A DNA stretch of 64,000 nt from Bryoerythrophyllum caledonicum (GCA_963971425.1 OZ020525.1:8105560-8169559); one strand, 5' to 3'. Positions 44,641-56,640 are shown, counted from the first letter of the stretch. The notes: generated by a model from the sequence alone, not told the origin. A program made the numbers and translations.

Positions 44641-45705
44641 TTATCAGAAGGCCCTGTGTTTGTAAGATAATAATGCCTTTGGTTGTAAACACAACAAAAA
44701 ACCAATCACCGCTTAGGGTACATATATTGGATGTTGAGTATTAGCCGGGTGTTGAGTATTTACCGGGTGAAGTACTTCTCGTTGCCATAAGTATTCAAAC
44801 ATCATGAGGAAGTGAACGACGTCAGCTTCAGTCTACAACAATCGATTGCTAGTCTACCGTCACTCTCACATGCCACGCTCACCTTCCTCTTCCCCATCCT
44901 CATTCTCACTTCCTTGCTCGAGCTCGCCATAGCCTCTCTTCCTTTTCGCCATAGCCATTTTCTTTTTTGTGGTTGTTTTTTGTTGTCTTCCTCATCGCCT
45001 TTGACGTCTTCACCACGGTCTTTCTCTATTGTTTCTCTTCTGTCTTTGTTCGCGGTTGGTCCATCGTTGTGTTCTTCATTCTCATCTTCGTGCTTGTAAC
45101 TGGAGAGCGCTTGGTCGTTACTAGAGACAGGTTGAACCGAAGAGGCGCATTGAAGAGGCGCGTGTGCATGGGAGGAGGAGCGATGAGGTACGATGTTCTG
45201 TGACCTTTTGTGATCTCCTTAGGTGAGCAAGGTCGATGGCGTTCACGACATACTAGCAAGAAGAAGATCAGACCTTGTATTTACGTATGTTGAATGTCAC
45301 ATTCCTCATTCGGAATTATGGTAGTATTCTAGTTAGAATTAAGTGAGCTGCTTCTTGGTTTCACTAAGTTCATTTCCAGGAAATTGCCTTGGTTTTTTCT
45401 ACTTATAATTTAGTGAATGGCTTGCATGCAGCAAATTTTCTAGCCATCTTGATATGCTGAGATGGTGTGTTGCAATTTTGAATTTCAGTCAATACTAAGT
45501 TAGTTGATTGATTAGAATGAAGTGAACTGCTTTCGGGTTTCATAAAGTTCATTTGAAGATAATTGATTTGGATTCTCTTAGTCCAAAAGCTTTAGATGGT
45601 TTCGAGGCCTGGTGTTTAGGAATTGCGATTTGGGTCTGGAATCATCGATGTTGAGGCAACCTATTGAATCAAGTCAGTACTCCTCAGCATTTATAATCGG
45701 CAGGG
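44641..45705. other. Spacer in the giant element
   Basis: No gene is convincing; the frame at 44812-45099 is Ser/Leu-rich low-complexity. Two related segments (TTAGAATTAAGTGAGCTGCTT near 45330 and TTAGAATGAAGTGAACTGCTT near 45509) show a local duplication of about 180 bp. This may be the upstream region of the plus-strand cargo genes. Confidence 0.4.
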
Positions 45706-46700
45706 ATGGCAGTGGCGATCAGTGAATTGAATCCGGCGCTAGAATAGCTGAACCAATAAGTATTTCATTGCTCATTCATATTTGAACTGTTCATATACTT
45801 CCATATACGTGAAACCGTATATTAAGTGACCGTATATACGCCGTCGACATCGGGCGCGCACCCAATGCCTCGGATGGGATCGGGTGCTCGCCCGATATCC
45901 TAGTCAAGATCGGGAGCTCGTTCGATCCCTACTAAAAGATCAAGAGCGCACCCGATCTTGTAATGGCCATTAGGTGCTTTCAAAATCTACCAATGATGAT
46001 CGGGAGTGCGCTTGATCTGAAATAATTTCGCGAGCGCTCCCGATCTATTTCAAGACAAGTTGCTCCCACAATCTCATTGGAGATCTTGGGAGTGCGTTCG
46101 ATAAAGAAAAAGGCAGTTAAGAGCGCTCGAGATCTCCTCGTATAGATTGGGAGCGCGCCCGATCTCCCAGTTGAAATCGAGATCGCACCCGATGGCAGTG
46201 GTGATCAGTGAACCGAATCTTGTGCCAGAGTGGCTGAACCAGTTAGTATTTCTTTGTTCAATAAAATTAGAATTGTTCATATACTTCCATACACGTGAAT
46301 CCGTTTGCCAAGTCACCGTATGTACGCCCATAATGCAGTCGACATCGGGCGCGCACCCGATGCCTTGGTTGGGATCGGGTGCACGCCCGATACCCTAGTC
46401 GAGATTGGGAGCTCGTTCAATCTCCACTAAAAGATCGGGAGCGCACCCGATCTTCTAATGGCCATTAGGTGCTCTCAAAATCTACTAGTGATGATCGGGA
46501 GCGTGTCCAATCTGCAATAATATCGGGAGCGCTTCCAATCTATTTCGAGATAGTTTGCTCCTACAATCTCATTAGAGATCTCGGGAGTGCGTTCGATGAA
46601 GAAAGTGGCAGTCGAGAGCGCTCGAGATCTCCTCGCATAGATCGGGAGGGCGCCCGATCTCGTGATTGATATCCGGAGCGCACCCGATGGCAGTCGACAT
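45706..46700 (+). repeat. About 486-bp tandem duplication containing dyad repeats
   Basis: GGCAGTGGCGATCAGTGAA at 45711 recurs as GGCAGTGGTGATCAGTGAA near 46195, and the following 480 bp stay parallel, including CCATATACGTGAAACCG against CCATACACGTGAATCCG. A third, shortened unit starts near 46688. The duplication increased the number of dyad repeats. Confidence 0.8.
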
Positions 46701-47190
46701 TGGGCGCGCACCCGATGTCTAGGTTGAAATCAGATGCGCGCCCCGATACCCTAGTCAAGATCGGGAGCTCGTTCGATCTCCACTAAAATATTGGGAGCGC
46801 ATCCGATCCCCCAATGGATCCCCCAAGTTCGGGAGCGCACCTGATCCCCCTAGATTGGGAGCGCGCCCAATCTACCATGTTATCGGGAGCGCTCTTGATC
46901 TCTTTTGTGATAGTATTCTTCGACGATCTCTTTTGTGATAGTATTCTTCGACGATCTCATTAGAGATCTCGGGAGCGCGTTTGATCGAGAAAGCGGAGGT
47001 CGGCTGCGCTCCAGATCTCAGATCCTCGTAAAGATTGGAAGCTTGTTGGATCTCCTTGTTGGGATCGAGAGCTCGCCCGATCTCTTAGTTGAGATCGGGA
47101 GCACACTCGATCCCCATTTGACATCATTTGCAATCTCGATCTCTAAGTAATGATCGGGAGCGCACCCGGTCTCAGCTCAATTGTTTGCAA
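45840..47190. repeat. Second large block of GATCGGG...CCCGATC dyads
   Basis: Roughly 25 variants such as CATCGGGCGCGCACCCGATG, GATCGGGAGCTCGTTCGATC and GATCGGGAGCGCACCCGATC are spaced about 35-60 bp apart. Spacing is looser than in the 30-bp array. The same dyad family also occurs at 32100, 37291, 48770, 52195, 53510 and 62870. Confidence 0.85.
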
Positions 47191-47338
47191 TCCCGCTGTC
47201 TTGTTCGTAATCCATTGCGCTCTTGTTTTCTGGCATGAATCTCGAATTAGGATTGCAGTTTCAGAATCATGTGACCAATTCTTAATAGCCTTATTCTTTG
47301 TTCATTTTTGCATAGCCAACCGTGAAGTGTAAAAGAAT

Positions 47339-47790
47339 GTGCCGAAGGAGTTGCTCCCGGTGAGGCTTAAACCTGCGATCAATTGCAGATTGTTCACAAT
47401 GCCGTATCAAGGAGATCCAAAATCGCAGCCTATCGCTTTTAACCTCGCCGACATGACCAAGGAATGGGGTCTGGAGTTGGGGATGGAAGAGGCTCATGGA
47501 AGAACGTTCGTCCCACCGGTCATCCTAATTGAGGAAAAAAAACAGCGAAACGGACGGCCACGCTTATTACCGACCAAGGACTGTCAGGTTCTGGGACTGT
47601 ACGAAATTCATTTAGCAGAACACGTCCTTGCGATCGTCACTGAATTTGTAGCATCACTAAACGCATAAAAAATGTTTGGTTTAGTTCTACCCACCGCGCG
47701 ATTGAATTATTCGCTTTGCGAAGATGTGGAGCAGTTGGGGTTCTTTATCGATGGCGATAGTGTCGACGCAAGTGACTTGTGTGATATATG
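47339..47790 (+). pseudogene. Cargo ORF 1 of the giant element
   Basis: A 109-codon frame (47339-47668) reads PVRLKPAINCRLF, IAFNLADMTKEWGLEL and VLGLYEIHLAEHVLAIVTEF. Directly after it, another frame reads LVLPTARLNYSLCEDVEQLG to about 47790. No domain is recognised. Composition is protein-like and unlike the surrounding repeats. It is probably the first exon or exons of the gene that continues at 47798. Function unknown. Confidence 0.45.
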
Positions 47791-47797
47791 AGGTGAG

Positions 47798-48660
47798 TTG
47801 ATGGGGGATGTTGTTGCAAAAAACACCAGTGAAGAAAGCCGGTGGCGTTTTCCGGTCACCCCTCCAAAGCGGAAGAGAGCTGCAACGGGAGGCGGTCCGG
47901 CTGTGGCAGAGGAACCCATCAAGAAGAAGTCGGCCAGGAAGAAACCCAAAGCCAAAATTGCTGAGGGAATGACATCGGTCAAAGATGTGAATCTTATCCA
48001 CTCCGCTGTTGCGAAATTCACTACGAAGGAGCTCCTGCAGTTGCGTGACTTTTTCGAGACGGAGTTTGCCCCGCTGCACATATTCGGCCAACGCCCTTTC
48101 AAGATCAAGGACGATCCGAATGAACCAGACCTCCTTGTCGACATTGACAACTTGCACAGGGCTCCGGCTCCAACAATCGTATACCGGCCTCTTTTACCGT
48201 TGCGAGTCGAAGCTTTGGTCACACAGACGAGGACGATTCCCTACTTCAACGCGGCGCTGCAACATGTCTTCGTGATGCCGATGAGGAGACCTCCTACTCC
48301 AGTTGATGATCCAAACACGGAAGACGGAGCTATGGAATTCTTTGACGAACAACCAAGTCGGGATGAAATCAACAGGGATACACACTTCTATATAATAGGA
48401 GGTCAACATGGCGTCGTAGCTCACGGACAGCTCCTTGAAAAAGGTAGCCTCAGTGATCGCGACGCCGCCAGCGCCCGTAAGTACTTTGTCACGATATTGT
48501 GGAAAAAATGGAGTCATTCAACCAGTTCACGACTTCAGCAAGTTCTTAAACCAAGACTTTGCTGGTAATCGGAAGGAGGGCAATTATTTAAATCAGTTGC
48601 AAACAACTCGAAGATGCTGGAACGAGCTCGGCAACCCGTAGCCCAAACGGAATGGTGCCC
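47798..48660 (+). pseudogene. Cargo ORF 2: GGQH-motif (ParB/DGQHR-like?) protein
   Basis: The frame opens with a basic, Lys/Arg-rich region (PPKRKRAATGG, KKKSARKKPKAK) that looks like a nuclear-localisation or DNA-binding tail. It continues through KFTTKELLQLRDFFETEF and FNAALQHVFVMPMRRPPTP to HFYIIGGQHGVVAHGQLLEK. A different frame then continues with VHDFSKFLNQDFAGNRKEG and LQTTRRCWNELGNP, so one frame change is implied near 48450-48520. A GGQH segment followed by a helix and an Asn-containing segment recalls the ParB/DGQHR nuclease-like fold, where the motif binds nucleotide. I regard that as a hypothesis only. No catalytic residues can be assigned with certainty. Confidence 0.45.
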
Positions 48661-48833
48661 TGAACACCAAATAATTCAATGAAAGTCGTACTATTCCATT
48701 TAGTTTTTTGAGGTTCATCATTTCCACTAAGTTTTCCAATTCTCTTTATTCGTCGTTTTTGCTTTACTTCAGGATCGGGGGCTCACCTGATCTTCTCCCT
48801 CAATCAAGACTGTACTAACTTCATTTCATGCTT

Positions 48834-49672
48834 TCAGGCGTTTGTTGAGAAGCTCAAAGCATGTTTCTCATAAAACAAACCAGGCGCTCTGGATCTTGAT
48901 AAAAGTAGTGGAGCGCCAAAATTGCCGTTGTTGTACGTTCGGAATCCTCTCTTCCAACAATGGGTCCAAATCGAGGAGTTAAACATCGACGGACTACTTC
49001 CCAATCCTTGGAACAATGTTCCAGGAGTCCTTTCTGTCAGTGTTGATGACAACGACGACGGAGCAGCTTTGTCATCATCAATAAGTCGTGCTTCGAAGCT
49101 GGCAAAGAACAGGGAGTCTATGGCGCTGACGAAGTTCAATCTTCGGAATTTGTATGGACTGACAAATGGTGAGTGTTAGAAGATGGCCGACATGGTGATG
49201 CGGAATGTGATTTCCGTAAAATCCTCGAAGGGATTTAAGAAGCCGGATGTTCAGAGTCTGAAGGACCTTTGCTTCATTGAGAGGAGGCTCAGAGTGTTGA
49301 AGAACGAGCTCATGCACCACTTTGAGGGGAAGCCGCTTCCACAGAAGACGGTAGAAGAACCATATAAGGAGGAGTACGAGGAATTTGTTGTTGTCGACAA
49401 GATTACAGAGGATGTACTTCTCAGCTGGTACAACAAACTGAGTCAAGACGAGGGTGGTCAAATATTCTTCTCAAAGCGGACTGCCAATCTGAACCCTTCT
49501 CATAAGACTGACGACATTGCACCCTTGCTAAAGACTATGTTTTAGCAGTTGAGGGACAGTGAGAGGGATAGTACTGGTGGTAGTCGTCGTGCATCCAGAG
49601 AAGAACCTGAAGAGCTGATAGAATCCTACTATTGTGTCAGGTCACTGGATAAGAAAACGGTGATTTAAAGAA
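48834..49672 (+). pseudogene. Cargo ORF 3 of the giant element
   Basis: Following an acceptor-like CTTTCAG at about 48836, one frame runs to 49672. It reads FVEKLKACFS, then PLFQQWVQIEELNIDGLLPN, NLRNLYGLTN, SLKDLCFIERRLRVLKNELM and DDIAPLLKTMF, crossing four stops (two TAA, two TAG). A TAG or TAA can arise from a glutamine codon by C-to-T change, and such a residue fits the local composition each time. The preceding intron holds a dyad repeat (GATCGGGGGCTCACCTGATC, 48774). No domain recognised. Confidence 0.45.
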
Positions 49673-50680
49673 TATCTTGAGAGACAACAGCCTGAAGAAC
49701 TTCAACGCGAAGAATTTGAAGCAGATCTACATTTACTGCTTTGTCAACCGAGGGCAGCGCGGATCCGGAGATCCATCCGTCCCGAAGCAAGAGATGGTGA
49801 AATGCTTCACGGCAATGGAGAGCAGAGATAAGCAGAGTTTTAGAAGAGCGCAAAGTCCATGTGTGTTTATAACTGACCGCACTCGGTTGGTTGTGGTGGT
49901 GAACTTGCTCAATGATAAGGATCGGAATTATCTTCAAGACCCTATTTTAGATTACACGTCGGTAGTTTACCTCACTTGTCCGGCCGAGCAGTTCGCTAAA
50001 CCGCTATCGGTTGAGCCAACCTTACCCCTCTACTTCAACTTTGTCTTCGGGAGGACCGATGACAACGCAACGGAGGCAAGCATCCGAGACTACTTTGGGC
50101 CCGATCTGCAGTTTCATCCTCTGTGGAATGCGAAGGACTTTGAGAGCGGTTTGCTAAGTTGTGATCAGGTTGGGCGTGCCAGCTTCAACGTTGGCGAGGT
50201 TGACAAATTGATTGGTGTACTTTGCCATCGCAACGTTGTTATTATCAACGTCAGAGCTGGTTCTGCGATTACCTGGATATCCCTGATAAGAATGATGTCA
50301 TCATTTGTCATCATTATCATTCTTGCTCTTGAAGTTTTTAGCAGCGTTGTTCATGTACCTTACGTTTGAAACGGGTCTTTTCTTGCAAACCAAAGGCGCT
50401 AGAGTCGTGGAGGTTGTGTTCTCAGCACCAGACAAAAGCTTCGCTTTTGACAATGCAAAGAAATTTTGGCATGCTCGTCAGGTTCTAGCCCTTATTCCGC
50501 CTGAGGCTCCATTTGTGCCTCTGCCTGCGGCTCCGCCGGCTAAAAAGAGGCTGTCCAAGGCAGAGAGAACTAGAAAGAAGTCCTTGGTCTTATCACGTGC
50601 ACATGCCCAAAATGTACAGCCAAAGAGAAGAAACTTTAAAAACAACGATGTGTTTTTGTTAAGGAATACAAGAGCTTAAA
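49655..50680 (+). pseudogene. Cargo ORF 4 of the giant element
   Basis: A 230-codon frame (49677-50369) reads LKNFNAKNLKQIYIYCFVNR, DRTRLVVVVNLLNDKDRNYL, then YLTCPAEQFAKPLSVEPTLP and VVIINVRAGSAITW. A second frame (50305-50679) continues with LFLQTKGARVVEVVFSAPD and ends in a basic tail (KKRLSKAERTRKKSLVLSRA). The order 'hydrophobic strand, G-x-G-like turn (RAGSA), then later VVEVVFS' could be a Rossmann-like methyltransferase remnant, but key motifs are not clear. It probably is the 3' part of the same gene as the preceding ORFs. Confidence 0.4.
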
Positions 50681-50689
50681 ACGTTGATA

Positions 50690-51486
50690 GATAGGCACTA
50701 ACTTGTGGCTGATATTGTAACACCATAGAAGAGTCATTACCCTTGAGACCAAAAAAAAAAATTGAGCTTTTATTTTCTTTTAACTTATTATTCAAGAGAA
50801 ATTGCTTACAATGGCTTTGAATTAGCATAGTGTTAATAAAACAATTAAGTCTAAATGATTTTGTTTATAAATTTTTAATTCATTTTTAAACAATCTTCTG
50901 TGGACTTTGAAGTAGATGATAAAACCAATTATCCTTTTCAGTTGTTAAAATCAAATTACAATTTAATGCGTGAACACCATATTCATTATATTGGGAGATT
51001 GGGAGCCTCCCAAAATATTATATGAAGCTTAAGTCGACCTAAGCATGCAAATGTTTAGGGAATTTACACAATGAAATTTGTCCTATATGTACAATATGGG
51101 TACATATTCAGCTCCAGTCGAGCTGAAAATGCACAAACAATTTCTATTGGGAAAACCATTCATACCTTTCAAAGTCCTGGAAATCTCCCAATATAATGAA
51201 TATGGTGTTCGTGAAATTATAGCTTAGAATTATTGTTTATAAATTTCTTTTTTATTTAATTTTTTTGATGCAATTTATTACATACTAGAAGATAGATTAT
51301 CAATATTAAATTTTAATTTGAAATGTTGCTACAATAAGTATAAAAGTGGAACATACATCTAGAGTATACTTGATGTGGTTTTGATGATTGCAGTGTGCAA
51401 AGGCTTGACGTTTGCATAATCTTTAACATTCGAAGGTATATCATAACCTTAGGTACCACACTCTTTGACAATCAATTATCCAAGCA
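50690..51486. other. AT-rich spacer with a small inverted-repeat element
   Basis: No gene recognised between cargo ORF 4 and the next plus-strand ORF. The only notable structure is the inverted repeat at 50968-51214 described separately. Confidence 0.45.
50968..51214. mobile_element. 247-bp MITE-like inverted repeat
   Basis: The sequence containing GAACACCATATTCATTATAT (50969 onward) recurs as its reverse complement ending at about 51214. The arms are about 32 bp, with an AT-rich core of about 180 bp. It is non-coding. A target duplication was not identified with certainty. Confidence 0.7.
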
Positions 51487-52154
51487 TTGATTCATCATTA
51501 TCTTACACGACAACCAAGAACTCTCAAGAGTGCACGACAAAAGGAGAAGACTCCGTCAGAATCCTCAGAAGAAGACGCTGGCACTAACTACGGTGGCCCT
51601 GAGAGCGACAAAGAGCACAACAATGAATCAAACGGTGACGACAAAGAGGACGACAATAGAGAAGGGGAGATACGATCGAAGCGTACTGAAGGGGGGCGCC
51701 CACGAAGAGGACAACAACGACAGTGGATCGAATGGAAGAGGCACCCCAATTAGAAATCCGATCGTTGCGCTACTTGGACCTGATGTGAATTGGCCTGCCG
51801 ACAAAACAAACCTCACTCAGCGCCATCCGTCTGAGTCTCCGAGACCGATGCCGAAGGAAGCGCTCTATTTACTGACACCACGCGACAGTTGCATCTTGGC
51901 CCAGACAACACTGACATTGGTGGCAACGTATGATCCAACGACTTCTTTTTTCCATGGACTTAAACACATTATAATTGACGTTGAACCAATTAATGCACTG
52001 CATGGTAATACATCTTTGGTAGTCCTCCTTCTTGCAGGCATCACGGAGTGTCGGTGCCTACTGCACGAGTGGATCGCCGTCCTCGAATTCGGTACAGCCC
52101 ACCCCCTTATTCTGAATACGCAATCTTTGTCTGCCACAACGTCTACTCCTCTTG
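51487..52154 (+). pseudogene. Cargo ORF 5: acidic/basic N-terminal region
   Basis: The first frame (51487-51753) is rich in Ser, Glu, Asp and Arg (SESSEEDAGTN, KEDDNREGEIRSKRTEGG). A second frame reads LLGPDVNWPADKTNLTQ, MPKEALYLLTPRDS and EWIAVLEFGTAHPL up to a possible donor site near 52154. It lies upstream of, and in the same direction as, the NIF-like gene and may be its N-terminal part, separated by an intron that contains dyad repeats. No known domain. Confidence 0.4.
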
Positions 52155-52194
52155 TAATGTTTTATTTGGATACTCTAAAATTCTGGTATATTGA

Positions 52195-52375
52195 GATTGA
52201 GTGTGCCCCTGATCTCTTTGACCGGATCGGGTGCGCTCCCGATCTCGCCGACGGGACCGGGTTTGCCTTCGTTGTCGTCTATCAGATCTGTTGCGCTCCG
52301 GATCTTCCAGATCGGATTGAGCGCGCCCCCGATCTCATGGTCCGGATTTGGTGTGCACCCAATCTTCTAGTCCGA
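52195..52375. repeat. Dyad repeats inside an apparent intron
   Basis: Five variants of the GATC...GATC dyad (for example GATCGGGTGCGCTCCCGATC near 52225) lie between a possible donor at about 52154 and an acceptor GCGCAG at 52442-52447. Similar dyads occur in the intron at 53452-53680 (53512-53590), and in the spacer before cargo ORF 3. Confidence 0.75.
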
Positions 52376-54659
52376 TCTTTTTAGGCTTTGGATATGATTG
52401 TCGACATTTGTATGTCCGTCCACTGAATGTATGTCCTTTGCGCAGCCAATTGCCGCCGATCCTCGCAATGTATCTCCATCTTCAGTACCCACCCAAGACA
52501 CCCTCCACTCCGTGAAGGATATGCACGTCGATATGTTGTCAAGGCATGGAATTGAGGTTGGCGGAGCTAGGCAAGGCAAAGCAAGGGAGGAGAGAATGGA
52601 AGAAAGAAGGGTGAAAGAGTCGGATGAGGAACGGGAGGTACTGGAGGCGGAAGAGAGGTGGTATAACAGGCCTGAATCCCCACCAAGGGAGCCAATTTGT
52701 ATTCGGTTCGATCATGAAAGGGCAATGAGAGTCCGAGGTGTCGGTTCTAAAACAAGACTAACGGTGAGGATTGTACATGTCCCAACAGCAATTACTGCTC
52801 TCGCAGATGTGGAGTCTCCTTTGTCTGCGCCGGCTTTGATGTAGGTAGATCAGTCCCATTAGTCTTCATCTGACGACGCCACTGATGGTCACGTGCCCGA
52901 CCCTAGGCAAGGCCCAACCGAAGTGGAGGTGGTGGTTGTCGGCGCACTTACTGACCTACGGTCTCTGCAAGTACCTCCTACTCCGGGGCGTAATCTTTCA
53001 TTGACGGATTCAACTTGCGAATGGGTAGTCGATGAAGGGGCTTACAAAGGCATGTTCGATGATGAATTGAAGCCTCTTAGCCCCGCTACCATTGCATAGG
53101 AGTCTACCGTTGCGGAAGTCCATGATGGGTTAATCTCTGAAAGAGCGGTGATTCAAGCTGATGTCTCGTCTTCCTTGAAGTGTTCCTCACTTGCTCGAGG
53201 AAATCCCCTTCTCCCAGGTAGGTATCTCATGCCTTTGGTTGTTTGTTCATTTTCCTCTGAGTCGTATATTCATCGGTCCTGATCTGCAGTTGGTCATCTA
53301 GGATCCACTGGTGCGGATGCGAAAAAAGATCTTCAAGTCGTTGCTCCTAGTGGAAGCGTGTCGAAGCTTGCCACAGCTTTGACCGAAAGCGGAAGCATTT
53401 CAAAGCGTCATTCGTCCAATAAACGTGCCGATCCGGCGTCATTAGTTGATGGTGAGATTCCACGCTTATGTTTCATTCTGAGTATTTCGTGTTGCAATTT
53501 CTTCTTGTTGGGATCGGGGGCGTGCTCGATCTTCCAGTGGTGATCGGGGGTGCGCCCGATATTTCTGTGGAGATCGGGTGCTTGCTCGGTCCTCTACTTG
53601 AGACGCCCTTCTCAAAAGCCCATTTCCATGTTTTGTCTGATAGAGTATGGCTCACCTTTGGATTTTGCTTCTTGTTTCAGGTGGTCTACTTCAACCAGCT
53701 AAGCCCCGAGCACCTCGGAAATCCATAGTAAAGGTACCGAGGTACACTGTCATCGTGGACTTAAATGGATTTTTAGTTCACAAGCCTGGCTTCAACGGCA
53801 TCTGCATTCCTAGACCCGACGGCGGGGATTGCTATTTTGCGTGCCCAAATTTGCGAACCGCGAGCCACGAGCCTAGGATTGCGAGCCTAGAAATAAAAAA
53901 GTTGTGTATTTTTTACAAAAGTAAAAGTTAAAGAGAAGCATAAAGTTAGGAAAAATATGATTTTAAAAAAAAAATTAGAAAAAAAATGAAGTTAAAAGTA
54001 AAAGTTCAAGAGAAGGGGCCCTATAGCCGTGGAAATTGATGAACCGTTGTCATTTATATTAACCTAGTCCTTTGTTATTAGGGCTTTGGGTTATAAATGG
54101 AGGTGATCTTGACTGCTAAAATGGTTTAGGCACCCTATGGCCGTGGGTGTCTGAACCTTGATTCAAAATAAATTGGTAAACCTATGGATACACCATAGGT
54201 TTATAATCATTATATCACACTCCACATAAATTTTTATTGGAGAGTGATTTAACATAAAGATTTCCTCACGCTCATATTATAGATAGCCTCCGGTAGATGT
54301 TTCCCCACGTTTGTCATAGATAGTCTTGGGCAATAGAATAGACTCTTAAGTAGAATGATGGGCTTCATTATTCAAAGCTACCTTGTATTGAACTCTGTAG
54401 AGCAATTCTTGAGAGGCTTGACAGTTCAAGTTATGTTGTGGTTTAGAGTCATATTGTGGGACTTAGAAATTGTACTTTAAATTGATGCAGCTAGAAGTAG
54501 TGAGTATATAAGGGTGGAGAGAGCAGTAGGTATTCATGAGCGTTATTCCAAAAGTCCTAAGAGTTGCGTAAGTGGATCATAGAGTCTTAGAAGTTTTGTT
54601 TATTGATATGGATCTGCTTGATTGTTAGAATCATTTTGATTTGCTAGAAATCAGGTAGA

Positions 54660-55245
54660 GGTGACACAGATGGAGGAGATAAGTCTGAATGTGGACATCA
54701 CAAAGCACATTTGCTTGGGAAATGGTGAAAACTCAAAACTACATTTTTTACTACACTATGACTTTTAATGCAACTAGAGGTGGGTGATAACACTGACATC
54801 ACCTTCAATGCGATTGGTAGTTTGGTGAAGGCATACAAGTGTGTCCTTTTGATGTACTCTCAAGTATTTGAAACAATGTTCAAGAATAATATGAGGGAAG
54901 CAATCACTTTGGAGTTTGATGTGCTGGACATTTCAATTAAAGAACTGAAGTTCTTCATGGTGATCTTGTATATTCCTTGGAGGAATTTACTTAGATGGAC
55001 CCGTTGAGTTGCTAATTATGGCGCCAGAGTTTCAGAAAGCTGTTGATATGCTATTTGATGAGCTACTTGTTGCATGCATAAAGTATGAAGCGTGGGCACT
55101 GGAGGCCACAGTCATTGCCGAAATGAAAGACCATTTGACGCGAGAAAGTGCAATGTGTATTGGCGCCAGAGTACGACAATGACCCAGAACGCGAATGGAA
55201 TGTGGATTTGCAAGAGCTACATCAAGCATTACATTCAACACCACT
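54660..55245 (+). pseudogene. BTB/POZ gene copy 1 (captured)
   Basis: The frame at 54768-55007 reads DITFNAIGSLVKAYKCVLLM, SQVFETMFKNNMREAITLEF and KELKFFMVILYIPW. That is the typical BTB pattern V-AHK-VL-SxVFxxMFxxxMxE followed by a helix and an FL-FLY-like segment. A continuation at about 55010-55130 (text translating as FDELLVACIKYE) looks like the next BTB helices. Stops and frame changes show decay. BTB proteins of this kind usually act as CUL3 substrate adaptors. Lying inside TIRs, it resembles a host gene fragment captured by the transposon. Confidence 0.6.
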
Positions 55246-56129
55246 AGGCAAGGTCGATAAAGGGAATGGACAGTGGTAGTGGTTTTACACCCGCATTTTT
55301 AAGCAAACTCCGAGAAGAGAATATGGATTTGTTTAAAAATGCGGGCAATTGAAATGATATGCAATTGCAACATCCCATGGGGCCATGGCGCAGTCTGAGT
55401 CAGGAGAGATATGCTCCGCCATCAGCCTGATGAAGTCATACAAATATTTGTGAAATAAATAAACAAAGAATGATGTTTGAGGAAATAACAAGAACTCCAA
55501 TTAACTTACTCAATCCAATTTTTTTTGTAACTTTGCAGATTGTTTGATCATAATAAAAATGCCAGGTAGTCCATAAACATGAAGAATCAACAATATACAT
55601 AAACATGAAAGAATCAACAAGTGCAGCGATTGTTTGATCGTGAAGAAGACGTCAGGGAAGACGTCAAATCTAAATGAAACAAAGCCTCCCAAGAGCCTCC
55701 ATCAGACAAAACAAATGCAAAAAATCAACAATTGTCAATGATCAATTCAAAAAGCACCTTGATAGGGCCGCCGATAGCGGCATTCCAATTGATGAGCTTT
55801 GTGAATTGCAGATGTTAAGTTGCTCTACTAGAAATTGAGAAATAAACTCTAAAATGAATTGTAAACGCAATTGTCCTATTCTTGTAGAGTTGGAGGGATT
55901 CAATAAAAAAAGGAGAGTTGAGGGAGATTGGATCATATGGTTAGTTTTAGATTTCTTAGTCTCTTTCAATAGATCTTTGTCTTTCTGAATTTTAGAGTCT
56001 TAAGATTGGTTGTGGATCAATGCTAGGGACGAGAGTGTTGAGGAGGCTGTGAGAGATGTGGTTTCAATTCTTTATAGCTATTGTAATTGTTGGCACTTGA
56101 GATTTGGATATAGTCAAACAATAGGATTC

Positions 56130-56640
56130 AAGATGAAGCAGACATGATAGAAAATTCCACGCTAAATTTGGACATCTCAGAGCTAATTAGCGTGGGAAGG
56201 GAGATTATTTGAAAGCTTCCATTTTGATGAAATTACAAGGTCCTCATCTAATTGGACATTGAAGATAATATAGATGTAACATTTTATATAATCATAAGAT
56301 TGGTGAAGGCACACAAGGAAGTTTTCTCGATGTATTTGATGGTATTTAGAGCAATGGTGAAACACAAGATGGAGGAAATAATTGCTTCCATGGACGGTCT
56401 ATAGCTGCTCATTGTGTTGTATGTTCTTGATGGAATATACTTTGATTGGACTAGACAAATTGCAGAAAATGCCAACGGAGTTTTCAGGAAGATATTGATG
56501 ACCATTTTCATGAACTCTTTGATGCATGCATTAAGTATGGAGTGAGGTCGCTGAAGGCCACGATAATCTCCGGCATGTGAATTGACGTTGATCAATGACC
56601 ATGACCTTCAATATTAGTGGAAAAGATGACTACAAGCAAT
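56130..56640 (+). pseudogene. BTB/POZ gene copy 2 (diverged duplicate)
   Basis: Nucleotide order parallels copy 1: AATTTGGACATCTCAGAGC, then TTGGTGAAGGCACACAAGG, TTTAGAGCAATGGTGAAAC and GATGCATGCATTAAGTATGG. One frame reads LVKAHKEVFSMYLMVFRAMV, again the BTB AHK...VF signature. It is more decayed than copy 1, about 1.5 kb downstream, in the same orientation. The pair implies a duplication inside the transposon. Confidence 0.5.

Noticed and set aside
44812-45203. Two overlapping hydrophobic Ser/Leu-rich frames
   Set aside because: Low-complexity composition, no domain, and no codon pattern like that of the neighbouring cargo ORFs.
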